A stretch of 64,000 bases of DNA, from contig NZ_JAFLRG010000001.1 of NCBI RefSeq assembly GCF_017315725.1, positions 124,001-188,000 of the forward strand, given 5' to 3'. Positions within the stretch are counted from its first letter, which is position 1; each line of letters opens with the position of its first letter. Of this stretch, positions 8,432 through 17,692 are shown in pieces. The position numbers were made by a program, and so were the translations under genes. Source of the stretch: Trinickia acidisoli (lineage in GTDB: Bacteria > Pseudomonadota > Gammaproteobacteria > Burkholderiales > Burkholderiaceae). The notes below the pieces were generated by a model, which was not told where the DNA came from, ran no database searches, and saw only the letters and a list, made by a program, of their open reading frames with translations.

Positions 8432-8909
8432 GACGCTTCCTTTCCGTGAAGGGGGGCGAACCGGGAATGGGCCTGGAATAAGCCCGACATCAACCCGAAA
8501 TCAACCCAAAATCGGCCTCGAATGAGCTTCGAGTGCGAGCCGATTCTAGCAGCGGCGCCTGCACTCGCTCGTGCTCGTTTCTTGCGGATACGGATACGTT
8601 GAATTATTTCGGAATGCTAACGACCGGCGCTACCGTGGCCATGGTGAGCCGTTGCGTGAATGCCCAATGCGGCATCGTATGCGGCGCCATTAGAGCGCGC
8701 GGCGAACGCTCACGGCATTGGCGCGCATTCCCACCATTGGGCCGCCGTCGGCGCCCGGCAATTCGCCCAATAATGAGGCTTTACGCACGGTGCACGCCGC
8801 TTTAAGAATTATCATACGATTTCATGGCATATCGGGTAAATTCGGCATTGCCAGTGAGGTTCATTCCGACTAATCTCGGAGCAAACTCGTTTTTCAATCT
8901 AGGGAGACC
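8432..8909. other. Divergent intergenic region, histidine phosphatase / H-NS gene
   Basis: This 478-base gap separates two divergent genes and is locally less GC-rich toward the H-NS gene. It contains a small hairpin CTCGAA-TGAGC-TTCGAG (8517-8533) and a short repeat of ATCAACCC near 8490. No open frame with convincing codon use and no clear -35/-10 pair was found. Confidence 0.5.
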
Positions 8910-9212
8910 ATGATGTCCCAATACGCGGAACTGAAGGCCAAGATCGCAGAATTGCAGGCAAAAGCGGATGACGCACGCCGTCAAGAAGTCGTCAACGTGA
9001 TTGCGGAAATCAAGCAAAAGATCGTCGAATTCGGACTCAGTGCGCATGACCTCGGCTTCGCCGAAGCCGCACGGCGCGGCCGTCCGCCGAAGAAGGCGCC
9101 GCTGCCGCCGAAGTTCCAGGACCCGAAGTCCGGCAATACGTGGAGCGGACGCGGCAAGCCGCCGAAGTGGATCGTCGGCAAGAACCGCGATCGCTTTCTC
9201 ATCGCTCAGTAA
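8910..9212 (+). CDS. H-NS family nucleoid-associated protein
   Basis: A 100-residue protein of the H-NS/BpH3 family. Residues 1-50 form a coiled-coil oligomerisation region ('KAKIAELQAKADDARRQEV'). The basic linker 'RRGRPPKKAPLPPK' is followed by the C-terminal DNA-binding motif 'DPKSGNTWSGRGKPPKW', which binds the minor groove of AT-rich DNA. Burkholderiaceae have many such paralogues. The start has two ATG codons in a row behind AGGGAG; the first is used here. H-NS proteins commonly affect motility genes, so its place 2 kb from flhDC may matter, but that is inference. Confidence 0.95.
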   Translation: MMSQYAELKAKIAELQAKADDARRQEVVNVIAEIKQKIVEFGLSAHDLGFAEAARRGRPPKKAPLPPKFQDPKSGNTWSGRGKPPKWIVGKNRDRFLIAQ

Positions 9213-9227
9213 TACCGCGATTCAATG

Positions 9228-9262
9228 GCGATGCCCGGTGCCGCGACGGTGCCCGGCATCGC
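9228..9262 (+). other. Inverted repeat after the H-NS gene
   Basis: GCGATGCC (9228-9235) and GGCATCGC (9255-9262) form an 8-bp stem just downstream of the H-NS stop codon. No T-run follows, so it is at best a weak or factor-dependent terminator. Confidence 0.4.
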
Positions 9263-9475
9263 GTTCCGCGGCCGTCGGGCCAAGCACGCTTACCGGTCCC
9301 AACCGCGCTCAATTAGCGGGACACGCGTGGGCGCTTTTCATTGCGCACACGATCGACGGATGACGCGCCGCGCAATGCGGATGGCGTTTTCTTTCGAATT
9401 ATTTCGAGCGCGTAATGAGCTTTCATTACCGCTGTTACTTCATTACATAACGGCGTCATTCCTTCCGTATTCGGG

Positions 9476-10543
9476 TTATCCCGCGGCGACGCTATGTAGA
9501 CGCGTTCGTCCAGCGCCCTGTTCGAGCAGCGTCTCATAGCATTTCACGTAGTTGCTTGCCATCGTATGGGCGGTAAAGCGGCGTTCGAACTGCGCGCGAA
9601 TTTCCTCGCGCGATAGCTCGTCCAGGCGCTGCAGCGCCGCGACGGCGCCTTGCACGTCCTCGACGATGTAGCCCGTCACCGCATGGTCGACGACCTCGGG
9701 CACCGAGCCGCGATTGAACGCGATCACGGGCGTGCCGCACGCCATCGCTTCGATCATGACGAGGCCGAACGGCTCGCACCAATCGATGGGGAACAACAGC
9801 GCTTTGGCGCGCGATAGGAATTCGGGCTTGCGCGCTTCATCGATCTCGCCGACGAATTCGACGTGCGCCTGCGAAAGCAGCGGTTCGATCTCCTGCTTGA
9901 AATAGTCTTGGTCGACTTTGTCCACCTTCGCGGCAATCTTGAGCGGCATGCCGCTCATGGCCGCGATCCTGATCGCCGTATCGACGCGCTTTTCCGGACA
10001 AATGCGCCCAAGAAAAGCCAAGTATTCGGGTTCGCCATGCGATTGCGGCGTCAACAAGCGCTCGGGCAGGCCGTGATAAACCGTCCCGCGCCAGCGTGCC
10101 TGCGGTAGGGGCATCCGTTGCGATTGCGAAATCGAAACGACATTGGCCTGCGAAAACGTATCGAATACGGGCTGCAACTCGGGCAGGTCGAGCCGGCCGT
10201 GCAAGGTCGTCACCGAGGGCGTACCCGCGTCGGCGAAAAGCGAGAACGGCAAATAGTCGAGATGGAAATGGAGCACGTCGAATTCGGCTGCGACGCGACG
10301 CACCTTTTCCAGCAGCAGCATATGCGGTGCGAGCGCATCGCGGATCGACGGGTCGAGCCGCAGCGCGCGCGGCCAGGCTGAGTCGAGCGTGGCCGACGTG
10401 ATCGAATCGCCGCTGGCGAACAGCGTGACGTCGTGTCCGAGGTCGACCAACGCTTCGGTCAAATACGACACGACGCGTTCGGTGCCTCCGTAAAACTTCG
10501 GCGGTACGGCTTCGTAAAGCGGCGCGATCTGAGCGATTCGCAT
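9476..10543 (-). CDS. Glycosyltransferase family 4 protein
   Basis: A 355-residue GT-B fold retaining glycosyltransferase. The N-terminal half begins 'MRIAQIAPLYEAVPPKFYGG' with the glycine-rich acceptor loop 'YGGTERVV'. The C-terminal nucleotide-sugar half carries the E-x7-E signature 'EPFGLVMIEAMACGTP' followed by VIAFNRGSVPEVV, which binds the donor. No signal peptide or membrane segment is present, so it is cytosolic. Donor and acceptor are unknown. It is divergent from flhDC. A role in flagellin or surface glycan modification is possible from location only and is not shown by the sequence. Confidence 0.9.
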   Translation of the reverse strand: MRIAQIAPLYEAVPPKFYGGTERVVSYLTEALVDLGHDVTLFASGDSITSATLDSAWPRALRLDPSIRDALAPHMLLLEKVRRVAAEFDVLHFHLDYLPFSLFADAGTPSVTTLHGRLDLPELQPVFDTFSQANVVSISQSQRMPLPQARWRGTVYHGLPERLLTPQSHGEPEYLAFLGRICPEKRVDTAIRIAAMSGMPLKIAAKVDKVDQDYFKQEIEPLLSQAHVEFVGEIDEARKPEFLSRAKALLFPIDWCEPFGLVMIEAMACGTPVIAFNRGSVPEVVDHAVTGYIVEDVQGAVAALQRLDELSREEIRAQFERRFTAHTMASNYVKCYETLLEQGAGRTRLHSVAAG

Positions 10544-11199
10544 GCGTCAATCTCCTTTTCGTGCGGGCGTCGTTACGTGGGGCGGCAATACGCAGCACAT
10601 GGCACTGCGCCGCCGATCACCTTCGGGCTGTGCTGCCATTATCGGGAATGCGTCCCGCCGGCATGAGCGGGTTTTCAAACCCTTAATCCTTGTTACAGGG
10701 CGAAACAGCGGGCGCTCGCGGCATCCCGCATTCCGGTAAAACGGGCCTGATGCGTCGTCGGCAGCCGGCAATTGTTGCGACGTGATGACGCGGCTCCCTA
10801 TAATTCGAACCCCTCGCATCGACGCAACGCCGCATCGCTGAGCGTTTCTCGTGCCAGCCCTTCCCTTGATGTGCGCGAGGCCCGCCGCCGCCCTTTGCGC
10901 GCCATGTCAGAAAAATTCCTACACGCTTTCTAGACATTTCCGGCATCGACCGGAGGTGCTCTTCCTATTTCCACCCTTTTTACATTTCGACACAATTTGG
11001 GCCAAGACCAAGAACGGGTGGCATCGCGCATCGGGAGAGACGGTGTCGAGCAAACGTTTCCGAAGGACTGGGCTTCGCATGGGATTGGAGGAGGGCGCTC
11101 AAGCGCCGATTCCGATCGAATGCGAAGCATGGGACCGGGGCCGGGCACTGACGTAAAGCGCCCGCCGCGGTCGACACATTCGATTGACCCGGGGGAATC
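10544..11199 (+). other. Long intergenic region upstream of flhDC
   Basis: A 656-base gap between the divergent glycosyltransferase gene and flhD. It holds one good promoter candidate (10775-10804) and no convincing gene. The remaining roughly 390 bases would form an unusually long untranslated leader for flhDC. Such leaders in other bacteria are targets of small RNAs and CsrA, but no specific site could be assigned here. Confidence 0.6.
10775..10804 (+). promoter_or_regulatory. Candidate sigma-70 promoter for flhDC
   Basis: TTGCGA (10775-10780) is followed after 18 bases by a perfect TATAAT (10799-10804). It is the best -35/-10 pair upstream of flhD and points toward it. The start site would be near 10811, about 390 bases before the flhD ATG. 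Confidence 0.5.
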
Positions 11200-11520
11200 A
11201 TGAGCGCCACAACCGAAATGCTCAGCGAGATCAAAGAAGTCAATCTCTCGTATTTGTTGCTCGCGCAGCGTCTGTTGCGGGAAGACAAGGCGATGGGCAT
11301 GTTCCGTATGGGTATCGGCGATCAGTTGGCCGACGTCCTCGCGAACCTTTCGTTCGCGCAGACCGTGAAGCTCGCCGCATCGAACCAGCTTCTGTGCCGC
11401 TTCCGCTTCGACGATCACGCCATCCTGTCGTCGCTCGCCGACAAGGGCAAGACGGCTTCGCTCGCGCAAGCGCATTCCGCCATCCTCATGGCGAGCCAAC
11501 CGGTTGAATCGATCAATTGA
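11200..11520 (+). CDS. flhD: Flagellar master regulator subunit FlhD
   Basis: A 106-residue FlhD, which forms the FlhD4C2 activator of early/middle flagellar promoters. The family's helical core is clear: 'IKEVNLSYLLLAQRLLREDK' type sequence at about 10-29, 'MFRMGIGDQLADVLANLS' and a C-terminal 'ASLAQAHSAILMA'. Length fits betaproteobacterial FlhD. It lacks the N-terminal extension of some enteric proteins. flhC follows 83 bases later on the same strand. Confidence 0.95.
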   Translation: MSATTEMLSEIKEVNLSYLLLAQRLLREDKAMGMFRMGIGDQLADVLANLSFAQTVKLAASNQLLCRFRFDDHAILSSLADKGKTASLAQAHSAILMASQPVESIN

Positions 11521-11603
11521 CGAACAACCGTACGCAAAGCGGCCGGCTAGCGCACCGGCGCGGTCATGGACTCGGTATTAAGTAAACGGGGCACACGGCC
11601 GAT

Positions 11604-12185
11604 ATGGCAACCAAGAGCGTCGTGCTCGAAGTCAAGGAAATCACCCTGGCGATCGAGCTGATCGAATTGGGCGCGCGTCTGCAATTGCTCGAAGCGGAAA
11701 CGAGCTTGTCGCGCGATCGGCTCATCAAGCTATACAAGGAATTGAAAGGTGTGTCGCCGCCCAAGGGCATGCTGCCGTTCTCCACGGACTGGTTCATGAC
11801 CTGGCAGCCGAACATCCATTCGTCGCTTTTTTACAATATTTACCGGTTCATGGCGCGACACGGCCGCTGCGAAAGCATTCAGTCCATCGTGAAAAGCTAC
11901 CGGTTGTACCTCGAGCACACGGCGCTCAACGGCGACGAGCCGCTCTTGAGCCTGACGCGCGCTTGGACGTTAGTGCGCTTCTTCGAATCCGGGATGCTGC
12001 AGCTCACGTCGTGCACGCGCTGCCGTGGGCACTTCGTCGCGCACGCGCACGACCCGCAGCACGGGTTCGTGTGCGGGCTCTGCCAGCCGCCGTCGCGGGC
12101 CGGCAAGACCAAGAAATTGGCCGCGGCCAAGGCTGGGCAAGACTCGACGGCCACGCAGCCGGCCGTCGCCGCACTCGCTGCTTAG
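11604..12185 (+). CDS. flhC: Flagellar master regulator subunit FlhC
   Basis: A 193-residue FlhC, the DNA-contacting partner of FlhD. The zinc-binding cysteines typical of FlhC are at 137, 140, 157 and 160 in '[15 protein letters not shown]...FVCGLCQ'. The N-terminal helices contain the '[19 protein letters not shown]' segment. The C-terminal tail after the zinc site is Lys/Ala-rich, as in other Burkholderia homologues. The start ATG is at the beginning of a good match to the family. Confidence 0.96.
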   Translation: MATKSVVLEVKEITLAIELIELGARLQLLEAETSLSRDRLIKLYKELKGVSPPKGMLPFSTDWFMTWQPNIHSSLFYNIYRFMARHGRCESIQSIVKSYRLYLEHTALNGDEPLLSLTRAWTLVRFFESGMLQLTSCTRCRGHFVAHAHDPQHGFVCGLCQPPSRAGKTKKLAAAKAGQDSTATQPAVAALAA

Positions 12186-12227
12186 TGGCTGCTCAGTGGC
12201 TGCTCAGTGGCGACTTAGTTGCCGCTG
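12184..12227 (+). repeat. Imperfect 11-bp tandem repeat at the flhC stop codon
   Basis: AGTGGCTGCTC occurs twice perfectly (12184-12194, 12195-12205), followed by two decayed units (AGTGGCGACTT, AGTTGCCGCTG). The first unit begins inside the flhC stop codon, so changes in copy number would not alter the protein. Confidence 0.8.
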
Positions 12228-12363
12228 GGTTGCCGAGCCGGGCGGCGGGGCTGTTCGGGGCTGGCCCGGAGGTATCGTCCACAGCGCTGCGGGCCAGGCC
12301 GAATGCGCTATCCCGCCTTCGCCGTCCTGGTTTACACGGCATTCCCCGACCCTCTTTTCCCCC

Positions 12364-12390
12364 CAAAGTTTTCGGCTTGCCTGCCGTAAA
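12364..12390 (+). promoter_or_regulatory. Sigma-28 type promoter of the motA-cheZ operon
   Basis: CAAAGTTT (12364-12371), an 11-base spacer and GCCGTAAA (12383-12390) match the FliA consensus at 7 of 8 and 6 of 8 positions. It lies 45 bases before the motA start codon. Motor and chemotaxis genes are class 3 in enterics, which fits. Confidence 0.65.
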
Positions 12391-12435
12391 CCAGATTAAC
12401 GGCGGTCTCCCCGTCGCTCTTGTGAGGACCCGGCA

Positions 12436-13296
12436 GTGCTGATTTTCGTTGGAACACTCGTTACCGTATTGTCCGTCTTCGGCGGCTATGCGCTCGCGGG
12501 CGGCCATCTGGGCGCACTCGTGCAGCCGGAGGAGGGGCTCATGATCGCCGGCGCCGGGCTGGGTGCGTTCATCCTCGGCAACGGGCTGAAGACGATCAAG
12601 GGCACCATCAGAGTACTGCCGACACTATTCAAAGGCTCGAAGTACACGAAAGACGTGTACATGGAGCTGATGGCGCTGCTTTACGTTTTGCTTGCAAAGG
12701 CGCGCAAAGAGGGCACGCTCACGCTCGAAGCCGACATCGACGATCCCGAGAAAAGCCCGATCTTCACGCAGTACCCGAAAATTCTCGCCGACCACCATAT
12801 CGTCGAATTTCTGACCGACTACCTGCGCCTGATGGTGGGCGGCAACATGAATGCGTTCGAAATCGAAAGCCTCATGGACGAGGAGATCGAGACGCACCAC
12901 GCCGAGGGCGAGGGTCCGGCTCACGCGCTGATGCGCGTCGGGGATGCGATGCCCGCGTTCGGGATCGTGGCCGCCGTGATGGGCGTGGTCCATACGATGG
13001 CGTCGGCCGACAAGCCGCCCGCGGTGCTCGGCGCGATGATCGCGCAAGCGCTCGTCGGCACGTTCCTCGGCATCTTGCTCTCGTACGGCCTCATCGGGCC
13101 GCTGGCGAGTCTCGCGGAGCAGCGCGTGGCGGAGTCGACGAAGATGTTCCAGTGCATCAAGGTCACGATTCTCGCGAGCCTGAACGGCTACGCGCCTGCG
13201 ATTGCGGTGGAGTTCGGCCGCAAGGTGCTCTTCTCGACCGAGCGCCCGTCGTTCGCCGAGCTCGAAGAGCACGTGCGCCGCGTGAAAGCGAAATAA
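12436..13296 (+). CDS. motA: Flagellar motor stator protein MotA
   Basis: A 286-residue inner-membrane protein with four transmembrane segments and a large cytoplasmic loop. With MotB it forms the proton-driven stator. The residues known to matter in E. coli are at the same numbers: Arg90 and Glu98 in the cytoplasmic loop ('KARKEGTLTLE') and Pro173 in 'GDAMPAFGIVAAVMG'. Translation starts at GTG. It heads a chemotaxis operon and is followed by motB after 33 bases. Confidence 0.97.
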   Translation: MLIFVGTLVTVLSVFGGYALAGGHLGALVQPEEGLMIAGAGLGAFILGNGLKTIKGTIRVLPTLFKGSKYTKDVYMELMALLYVLLAKARKEGTLTLEADIDDPEKSPIFTQYPKILADHHIVEFLTDYLRLMVGGNMNAFEIESLMDEEIETHHAEGEGPAHALMRVGDAMPAFGIVAAVMGVVHTMASADKPPAVLGAMIAQALVGTFLGILLSYGLIGPLASLAEQRVAESTKMFQCIKVTILASLNGYAPAIAVEFGRKVLFSTERPSFAELEEHVRRVKAK

Positions 13297-13329
13297 GCGG
13301 CACGGCCAGGCAAGCGAGGACAACGCCCC

Positions 13330-14373
13330 ATGACCAAAGGTAAGGATCGGGCAATCGTCGTCAAGCGCGTGGCGCCTTCCAAGAAGGGGCACCACGGCGG
13401 TGCGTGGAAGCTCGCGTACGCGGACTTCATGACCGCGATGATGGCGTTCTTTCTGCTGATGTGGCTGCTCAGCGCCGTGACGCCCGTGCAACTGAAAGGC
13501 ATCGCCGAGTATTTCAATCAGCCGTTGAAGGCGGCGCTGCTGGGCAGCGGCCAACGTAGCGCCGAGGAGTCGAGCATCATCAACGGCGGCGGACGCGACA
13601 TCTCGACCGATAGCGACGGCATTACCCGCCGCTCCGACGGCACGATGACGCAGGCGACGCACACGGCCGTGAAAGCCGACGACGAGGCGATGAATCAACT
13701 GCAGGGCGCGCTCGAGCGCCGCGAGCAGGCACGGCTGCACGATCTGCAGGTCAAGCTGATGGCGGCGATCGAATCGAACCCGGTGCTGCGTCAATTCAAG
13801 CAGCAGATCCGCATCGACTCGACGTTGCAGGGGCTGCGCATCGAAATCGTCGATACGCAGAAGCGGCCGATGTTCGCGACGGCGAGCGACGAGGTCGAAC
13901 CGTACATGCGCGACATTCTGCGGGCGATCGGCCAGACGCTGAACGACGTGCCGAACCGCATCGTCGTGCAAGGCCATACCGACGCGGTGCCCTACGCGGG
14001 CGGCGGCAAGGGTTACAGCAATTGGGAGTTGTCGGCGGACCGCGCGAACGCATCGCGGCGCGAGTTGATCGCAGGCGGGATGGACGACGACAAGGTGATG
14101 CGCGTGCTGGGGCTGGCCTCGACGCAGAACCTGGACAAGGCGGATCCGCTCGACCCGGAGAACCGGCGTATCAGCATCATCGTGCTGAACAAGAAGTCCG
14201 AGGACGAATTGATGCGCGACGATTCGACCGCGACGACGCTGTCGGACGATGCCGCGAGCGCGTCACCGATCATCGGCAAGATCCCGCCGGTAGCGGCGGG
14301 GGTGGCGGGGACGGCGGCGCCGACCGCGGCGGCGCCGTCGGTGAACGTTGTCGGTTCAGCGGTAACGAAATGA
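13330..14373 (+). CDS. motB: Flagellar motor stator protein MotB
   Basis: A 347-residue protein with a short basic cytoplasmic N-terminus, one transmembrane helix 'ADFMTAMMAFFLLMWLLSAV' containing the proton-binding Asp32, and a C-terminal OmpA/MotB peptidoglycan-binding domain (about 180-290; 'NRIVVQGHTDAVPY', 'NWELSADRANASRREL'). It anchors the stator to the cell wall. The last 50 residues are Ala/Ser/Pro-rich and non-conserved. Confidence 0.97.
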   Translation: MTKGKDRAIVVKRVAPSKKGHHGGAWKLAYADFMTAMMAFFLLMWLLSAVTPVQLKGIAEYFNQPLKAALLGSGQRSAEESSIINGGGRDISTDSDGITRRSDGTMTQATHTAVKADDEAMNQLQGALERREQARLHDLQVKLMAAIESNPVLRQFKQQIRIDSTLQGLRIEIVDTQKRPMFATASDEVEPYMRDILRAIGQTLNDVPNRIVVQGHTDAVPYAGGGKGYSNWELSADRANASRRELIAGGMDDDKVMRVLGLASTQNLDKADPLDPENRRISIIVLNKKSEDELMRDDSTATTLSDDAASASPIIGKIPPVAAGVAGTAAPTAAAPSVNVVGSAVTK

Positions 14374-14406
14374 CGAAGCGTGCGGCGAGCGCGGTGTGAG
14401 GCATTC

Positions 14407-14772
14407 ATGATCAGGAACATTTTGGCGATCGACGATTCGGCCGCGATGCGTGAAATCCTCGCGGCAACGCTGCGCACGGCCGGCTACGAAGTGACGGTGG
14501 CGGCCGACGGCGACGAGGGGCTCGCCAACGCATTGGCGCGGTCGTTCGATCTCGTGCTGACCGATCAGTACATGCCCAAGCGCAGCGGGCTCGACGTGAT
14601 CGCGGCGCTGCGCTCGCAGCCGGCCTACGCCGTCACGCCGATTTTCGTGCTGACGACGGAAGACGGCGTCGCGTTCAAGGATGCGGCGCGTGCGGCCGGG
14701 GCGACGGGCTGGATCGAGAAGCCGCTCGATCCCGATACGTTGACCGAGCTCGTCGACGCGCTCAATGCGTGA
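14407..14772 (+). CDS. CheY-like single-domain response regulator
   Basis: A 121-residue stand-alone receiver domain. The acidic pocket is Asp9/Asp10 with the phosphorylation site Asp53 in 'DLVLTDQYMPKRSGLD'; the switch Thr83 is in 'FVLTTED' and Lys105 in 'WIEKPLDPD'. It is placed between motB and cheA, so CheA is the likely phosphodonor. A separate, more canonical CheY lies at 22778-23173. This copy may compete as a phosphate sink or act on another target. The ATG at 14407 is preferred over an upstream in-frame start because it gives the normal receiver N-terminus. Confidence 0.93.
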   Translation: MIRNILAIDDSAAMREILAATLRTAGYEVTVAADGDEGLANALARSFDLVLTDQYMPKRSGLDVIAALRSQPAYAVTPIFVLTTEDGVAFKDAARAAGATGWIEKPLDPDTLTELVDALNA

Positions 14773-14905
14773 GGCGGGAACCAAGGTGAGGTGGGCCAAG
14801 CGGTAGGCAGCAGGCAGGGCAGGTGCGGCGCAACGCGCGTGCATCGAGCAAACGGATAGACAACGCGCACCAGCGAAGCGAACGACTCTCAGCGGTGATT
14901 GAAGC

Positions 14906-17098
14906 ATGACACTCGACATTACCCAGTTTTATCAGACGTTCTTCGACGAGGCGGACGAACTGCTCGCGCAAATGGAGCAGCTCCTGCTCAACCTGGACGT
15001 CGGCACGCCCGATCCGGAGGATCTCGCGGCCATTTTCCGCGCGGCTCACTCGATCAAGGGCGGCGCGGCCACGTTCGGCTTCACGGCGCTGACCGAAACG
15101 ACGCACATCCTCGAATCGCTGCTCGATCGGGCGCGCAACAACGAGTTGAAGTTGCGCAAGGACATGATCGACACGTTCCTCGAAACGAAGGACGTGCTGG
15201 CCGATCAACTCGCCGCCTACCGTGCGAGCGCCGAGCCCGATGCCGCCGCCGCTGCCGCCATCTGCGCGAAGCTCGAACGGCTGCATGTCGAGGGCAACGG
15301 CGCGCCGGCGGCCGAGCCTGAGCCGGCCTTCGATCCCGCGCCGGCCTTCGATTCCGCGTTCGCGCCGGCGGCCGCGACCGACGGCACGCCCGAGCACGTG
15401 GTCGAGCAGGCGGTCGAGGCCACGCACGGCGGCACTTCGGCCGGCGCGGCGACGGGCAACTCGAGCAATGAAGGGCCTCACCTGAAAGTTACGCTACGGG
15501 GGGTGGGGGAGAAGGACCAGGCGCTCCTGATCGAAGAATTGGGCAACCTGGGCAACATCGTCGGACAGGTGAAGAGCGGCGGCGACTTGATCGTCTACCT
15601 CGAGACCGACGTGCCGTCCGACGACATTACGGCCGTGTGCTGCTTCGTGATCGACGAAAGTCAGATCGCGCTCAGCCACGGCACCGCGCCCGGCGTCGAA
15701 GCCGAGGTAGAGGTCGCGGCCGCGAGCGCGCCGCCGGCGAGCGCCCCCGCGGCCGTGGCACCGGCGGCAGCCGCGCCGGCCGCGGCCGCTGCGGCGGCCA
15801 TCGTCCCGGCGGCGCCTGCGCCCGAGTCGGCCAAGAGCGTCGCGGCGCCTGCCGCGGCAGCCGGCGGCGACGACAAGAAGGCTCGCCCCGCGGCGGCCGC
15901 GGCGGCGGCCGAAGGCAGCTCGATTCGCGTCGGCGTGGAGAAGGTCGATCAATTGATCAACCTCGTGGGCGAACTCGTCATCACGCAAGCGATGCTGGCC
16001 GAGACGACGAGCACGTTCGACCCGGCGTTGCACGATCGGCTCTTCAACGGGATGGCGCAGCTCGAGCGCAACGCGCGCGATCTGCAGGAAACCGTGATGT
16101 CCATCCGCATGATGCCGATGGACTACGTCTTCAGCCGCTTCCCGCGTCTCGTGCGCGATCTCGCGGCGAAGCTGGGCAAGGAAGTGGAGCTCGTCACCTT
16201 CGGCCAAGCGACCGAACTCGACAAGAGCTTGATCGAGCGGATCGTCGATCCGCTGACGCACCTCGTGCGCAACAGCCTGGACCACGGCATCGAAACGGTC
16301 GAGGCGCGGCGCGCGGCAGGCAAGGACGGCGCGGGCCAGCTCGTGTTGTCGGCGGCCCACCACGGCGGCAACATCGTGATCGAAGTCAGTGACGACGGCG
16401 CGGGCCTGCGTCGCGACAAGATTCTCGCCAAGGCCATGAAGCAAGGCATGCAGGTGAGCGAGTCGATGTCCGACGAGGAAGTGTGGAACCTCATCTTCAT
16501 GCCGGGCTTCTCGACGGCGGAGCAGGTGACGGACGTCTCGGGCCGCGGCGTCGGCATGGACGTCGTCAAGCGCAATATCCAATCGATGGGCGGGCACGTC
16601 GAGATCACCTCGCACGCGGGCAAAGGCACGACGACGCGCATCGTCTTGCCGCTCACGCTCGCGATTCTCGATGGTATGTCGGTGAAGGTCGGCAGCGAAA
16701 TCTTCATCCTGCCGCTCAATTTCGTCATGGAATCGCTGCAGCCCGTGGCCGAGGACATCTACACGGTGGCCGGCGGCGAGCGCGTGGTGCGCGTGCGCGG
16801 CGAATATCTGCCGCTCGTCGCGTTGCACGAAGTGTTCGTGGTCGAGGGCGCGCGCACGGAGCCGACCCAAGGCATCGTCACGATCATGCAGACCGAAGGC
16901 CGTCGCTTCGCCATGTTGATCGACGAGCTCGTCGGCCAGCAGCAGGTCGTCGTGAAGAACCTCGAGACGAACTATCGCAAGGTGCGCGGTATTTCGGCGG
17001 CAACGATTCTCGGCGACGGCAGCGTCGCGTTGATCGTGGACGTAGCGGCATTGAACCGTGAGAGCCGTGCAGCGCACGGCGCCATGAACTTTTCGTAA
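14906..17098 (+). CDS. cheA: Chemotaxis histidine kinase CheA
   Basis: A 730-residue CheA. P1 has the phospho-accepting His48 in '[16 protein letters not shown]'. A P2-like region (about 190-255) is followed by a long Ala/Pro-rich linker (about 260-330). Next come the P3 dimerisation domain (from '[20 protein letters not shown]'), the P4 HATPase domain with the N box '[11 protein letters not shown]', G boxes 'VSDDGAGL' and 'GRGVGMDVV', and the C-terminal P5 CheW-like domain. It phosphorylates CheY and CheB in response to receptors. The linker is longer and more Ala-rich than in E. coli CheA (654 residues), explaining the extra length. Confidence 0.98.
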   Translation: MTLDITQFYQTFFDEADELLAQMEQLLLNLDVGTPDPEDLAAIFRAAHSIKGGAATFGFTALTETTHILESLLDRARNNELKLRKDMIDTFLETKDVLADQLAAYRASAEPDAAAAAAICAKLERLHVEGNGAPAAEPEPAFDPAPAFDSAFAPAAATDGTPEHVVEQAVEATHGGTSAGAATGNSSNEGPHLKVTLRGVGEKDQALLIEELGNLGNIVGQVKSGGDLIVYLETDVPSDDITAVCCFVIDESQIALSHGTAPGVEAEVEVAAASAPPASAPAAVAPAAAAPAAAAAAAIVPAAPAPESAKSVAAPAAAAGGDDKKARPAAAAAAAEGSSIRVGVEKVDQLINLVGELVITQAMLAETTSTFDPALHDRLFNGMAQLERNARDLQETVMSIRMMPMDYVFSRFPRLVRDLAAKLGKEVELVTFGQATELDKSLIERIVDPLTHLVRNSLDHGIETVEARRAAGKDGAGQLVLSAAHHGGNIVIEVSDDGAGLRRDKILAKAMKQGMQVSESMSDEEVWNLIFMPGFSTAEQVTDVSGRGVGMDVVKRNIQSMGGHVEITSHAGKGTTTRIVLPLTLAILDGMSVKVGSEIFILPLNFVMESLQPVAEDIYTVAGGERVVRVRGEYLPLVALHEVFVVEGARTEPTQGIVTIMQTEGRRFAMLIDELVGQQQVVVKNLETNYRKVRGISAATILGDGSVALIVDVAALNRESRAAHGAMNFS

Positions 17099-17121
17099 TT
17101 CCCAACCGTTTGGGGGCTAAC

Positions 17122-17655
17122 GTGGCAGAACTCCAATCCAACCATGCGAACGGCCTGACCGTTGCCGGTGGCCGTCGCGATGCGTTGCAGGCCGATGCGG
17201 CCGGCCAAGAATTCCTGATCTTCACGCTCGGCGCGGAAGAGTACGGCATCGACATCCTCAAAGTGCAGGAGATCCGCGGCTACGACAACGTGACGCGCAT
17301 CGCCAACGCGCCCAATTTCATCAAGGGCGTCGTCAACCTGCGCGGCATCATCGTGCCGATCGTCGATATGCGGATCAAGTTCAACCTGGGCCGCGTGGAG
17401 TACGACCATCAAACCGTCGTCATCATCTTGAACGTCGCGCATCGCGTCGTCGGGATGGTCGTCGACGGTGTGTCGGACGTGCTGACGCTGACGGCGGACC
17501 AGATCATGCCCGCGCCCGAATTCGGCGCGACGCTGACCGCCGAATACCTGACGGGCCTCGGCACCGTCGAAGGCCGCATGCTGATCCTCATGGACATCGA
17601 GAAGCTGATGGTCAGCAAGGAAATGGCACTCATCGAAACGTTCGCCGCCCACTGA
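17122..17655 (+). CDS. cheW: Chemotaxis coupling protein CheW
   Basis: A 177-residue CheW that links receptors to CheA. The conserved core has '[20 protein letters not shown]' at about 31-50, followed by [11 protein letters not shown], '[19 protein letters not shown]' and '[13 protein letters not shown]'. The GTG at 17122 is chosen because it follows a GGGGG-type ribosome binding site; a TTG at 17110 is also in frame. It sits 23 bases behind cheA. Confidence 0.97.
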   Translation: MAELQSNHANGLTVAGGRRDALQADAAGQEFLIFTLGAEEYGIDILKVQEIRGYDNVTRIANAPNFIKGVVNLRGIIVPIVDMRIKFNLGRVEYDHQTVVIILNVAHRVVGMVVDGVSDVLTLTADQIMPAPEFGATLTAEYLTGLGTVEGRMLILMDIEKLMVSKEMALIETFAAH

Positions 17656-17692
17656 GGCGGCACGCTCGCGCGCATCCAACGGGAGATTTACG

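Noticed and set aside
10544..11199. CRP (CAP) binding sites in front of flhDC
   Set aside because: No convincing TGTGA-N6-TCACA pair was found.
15494..17077. 527-codon minus-strand frame opposite cheA
   Set aside because: Shadow of cheA: His/Arg/Asp-rich composition typical of antisense translation of high-GC3 genes, no domain.
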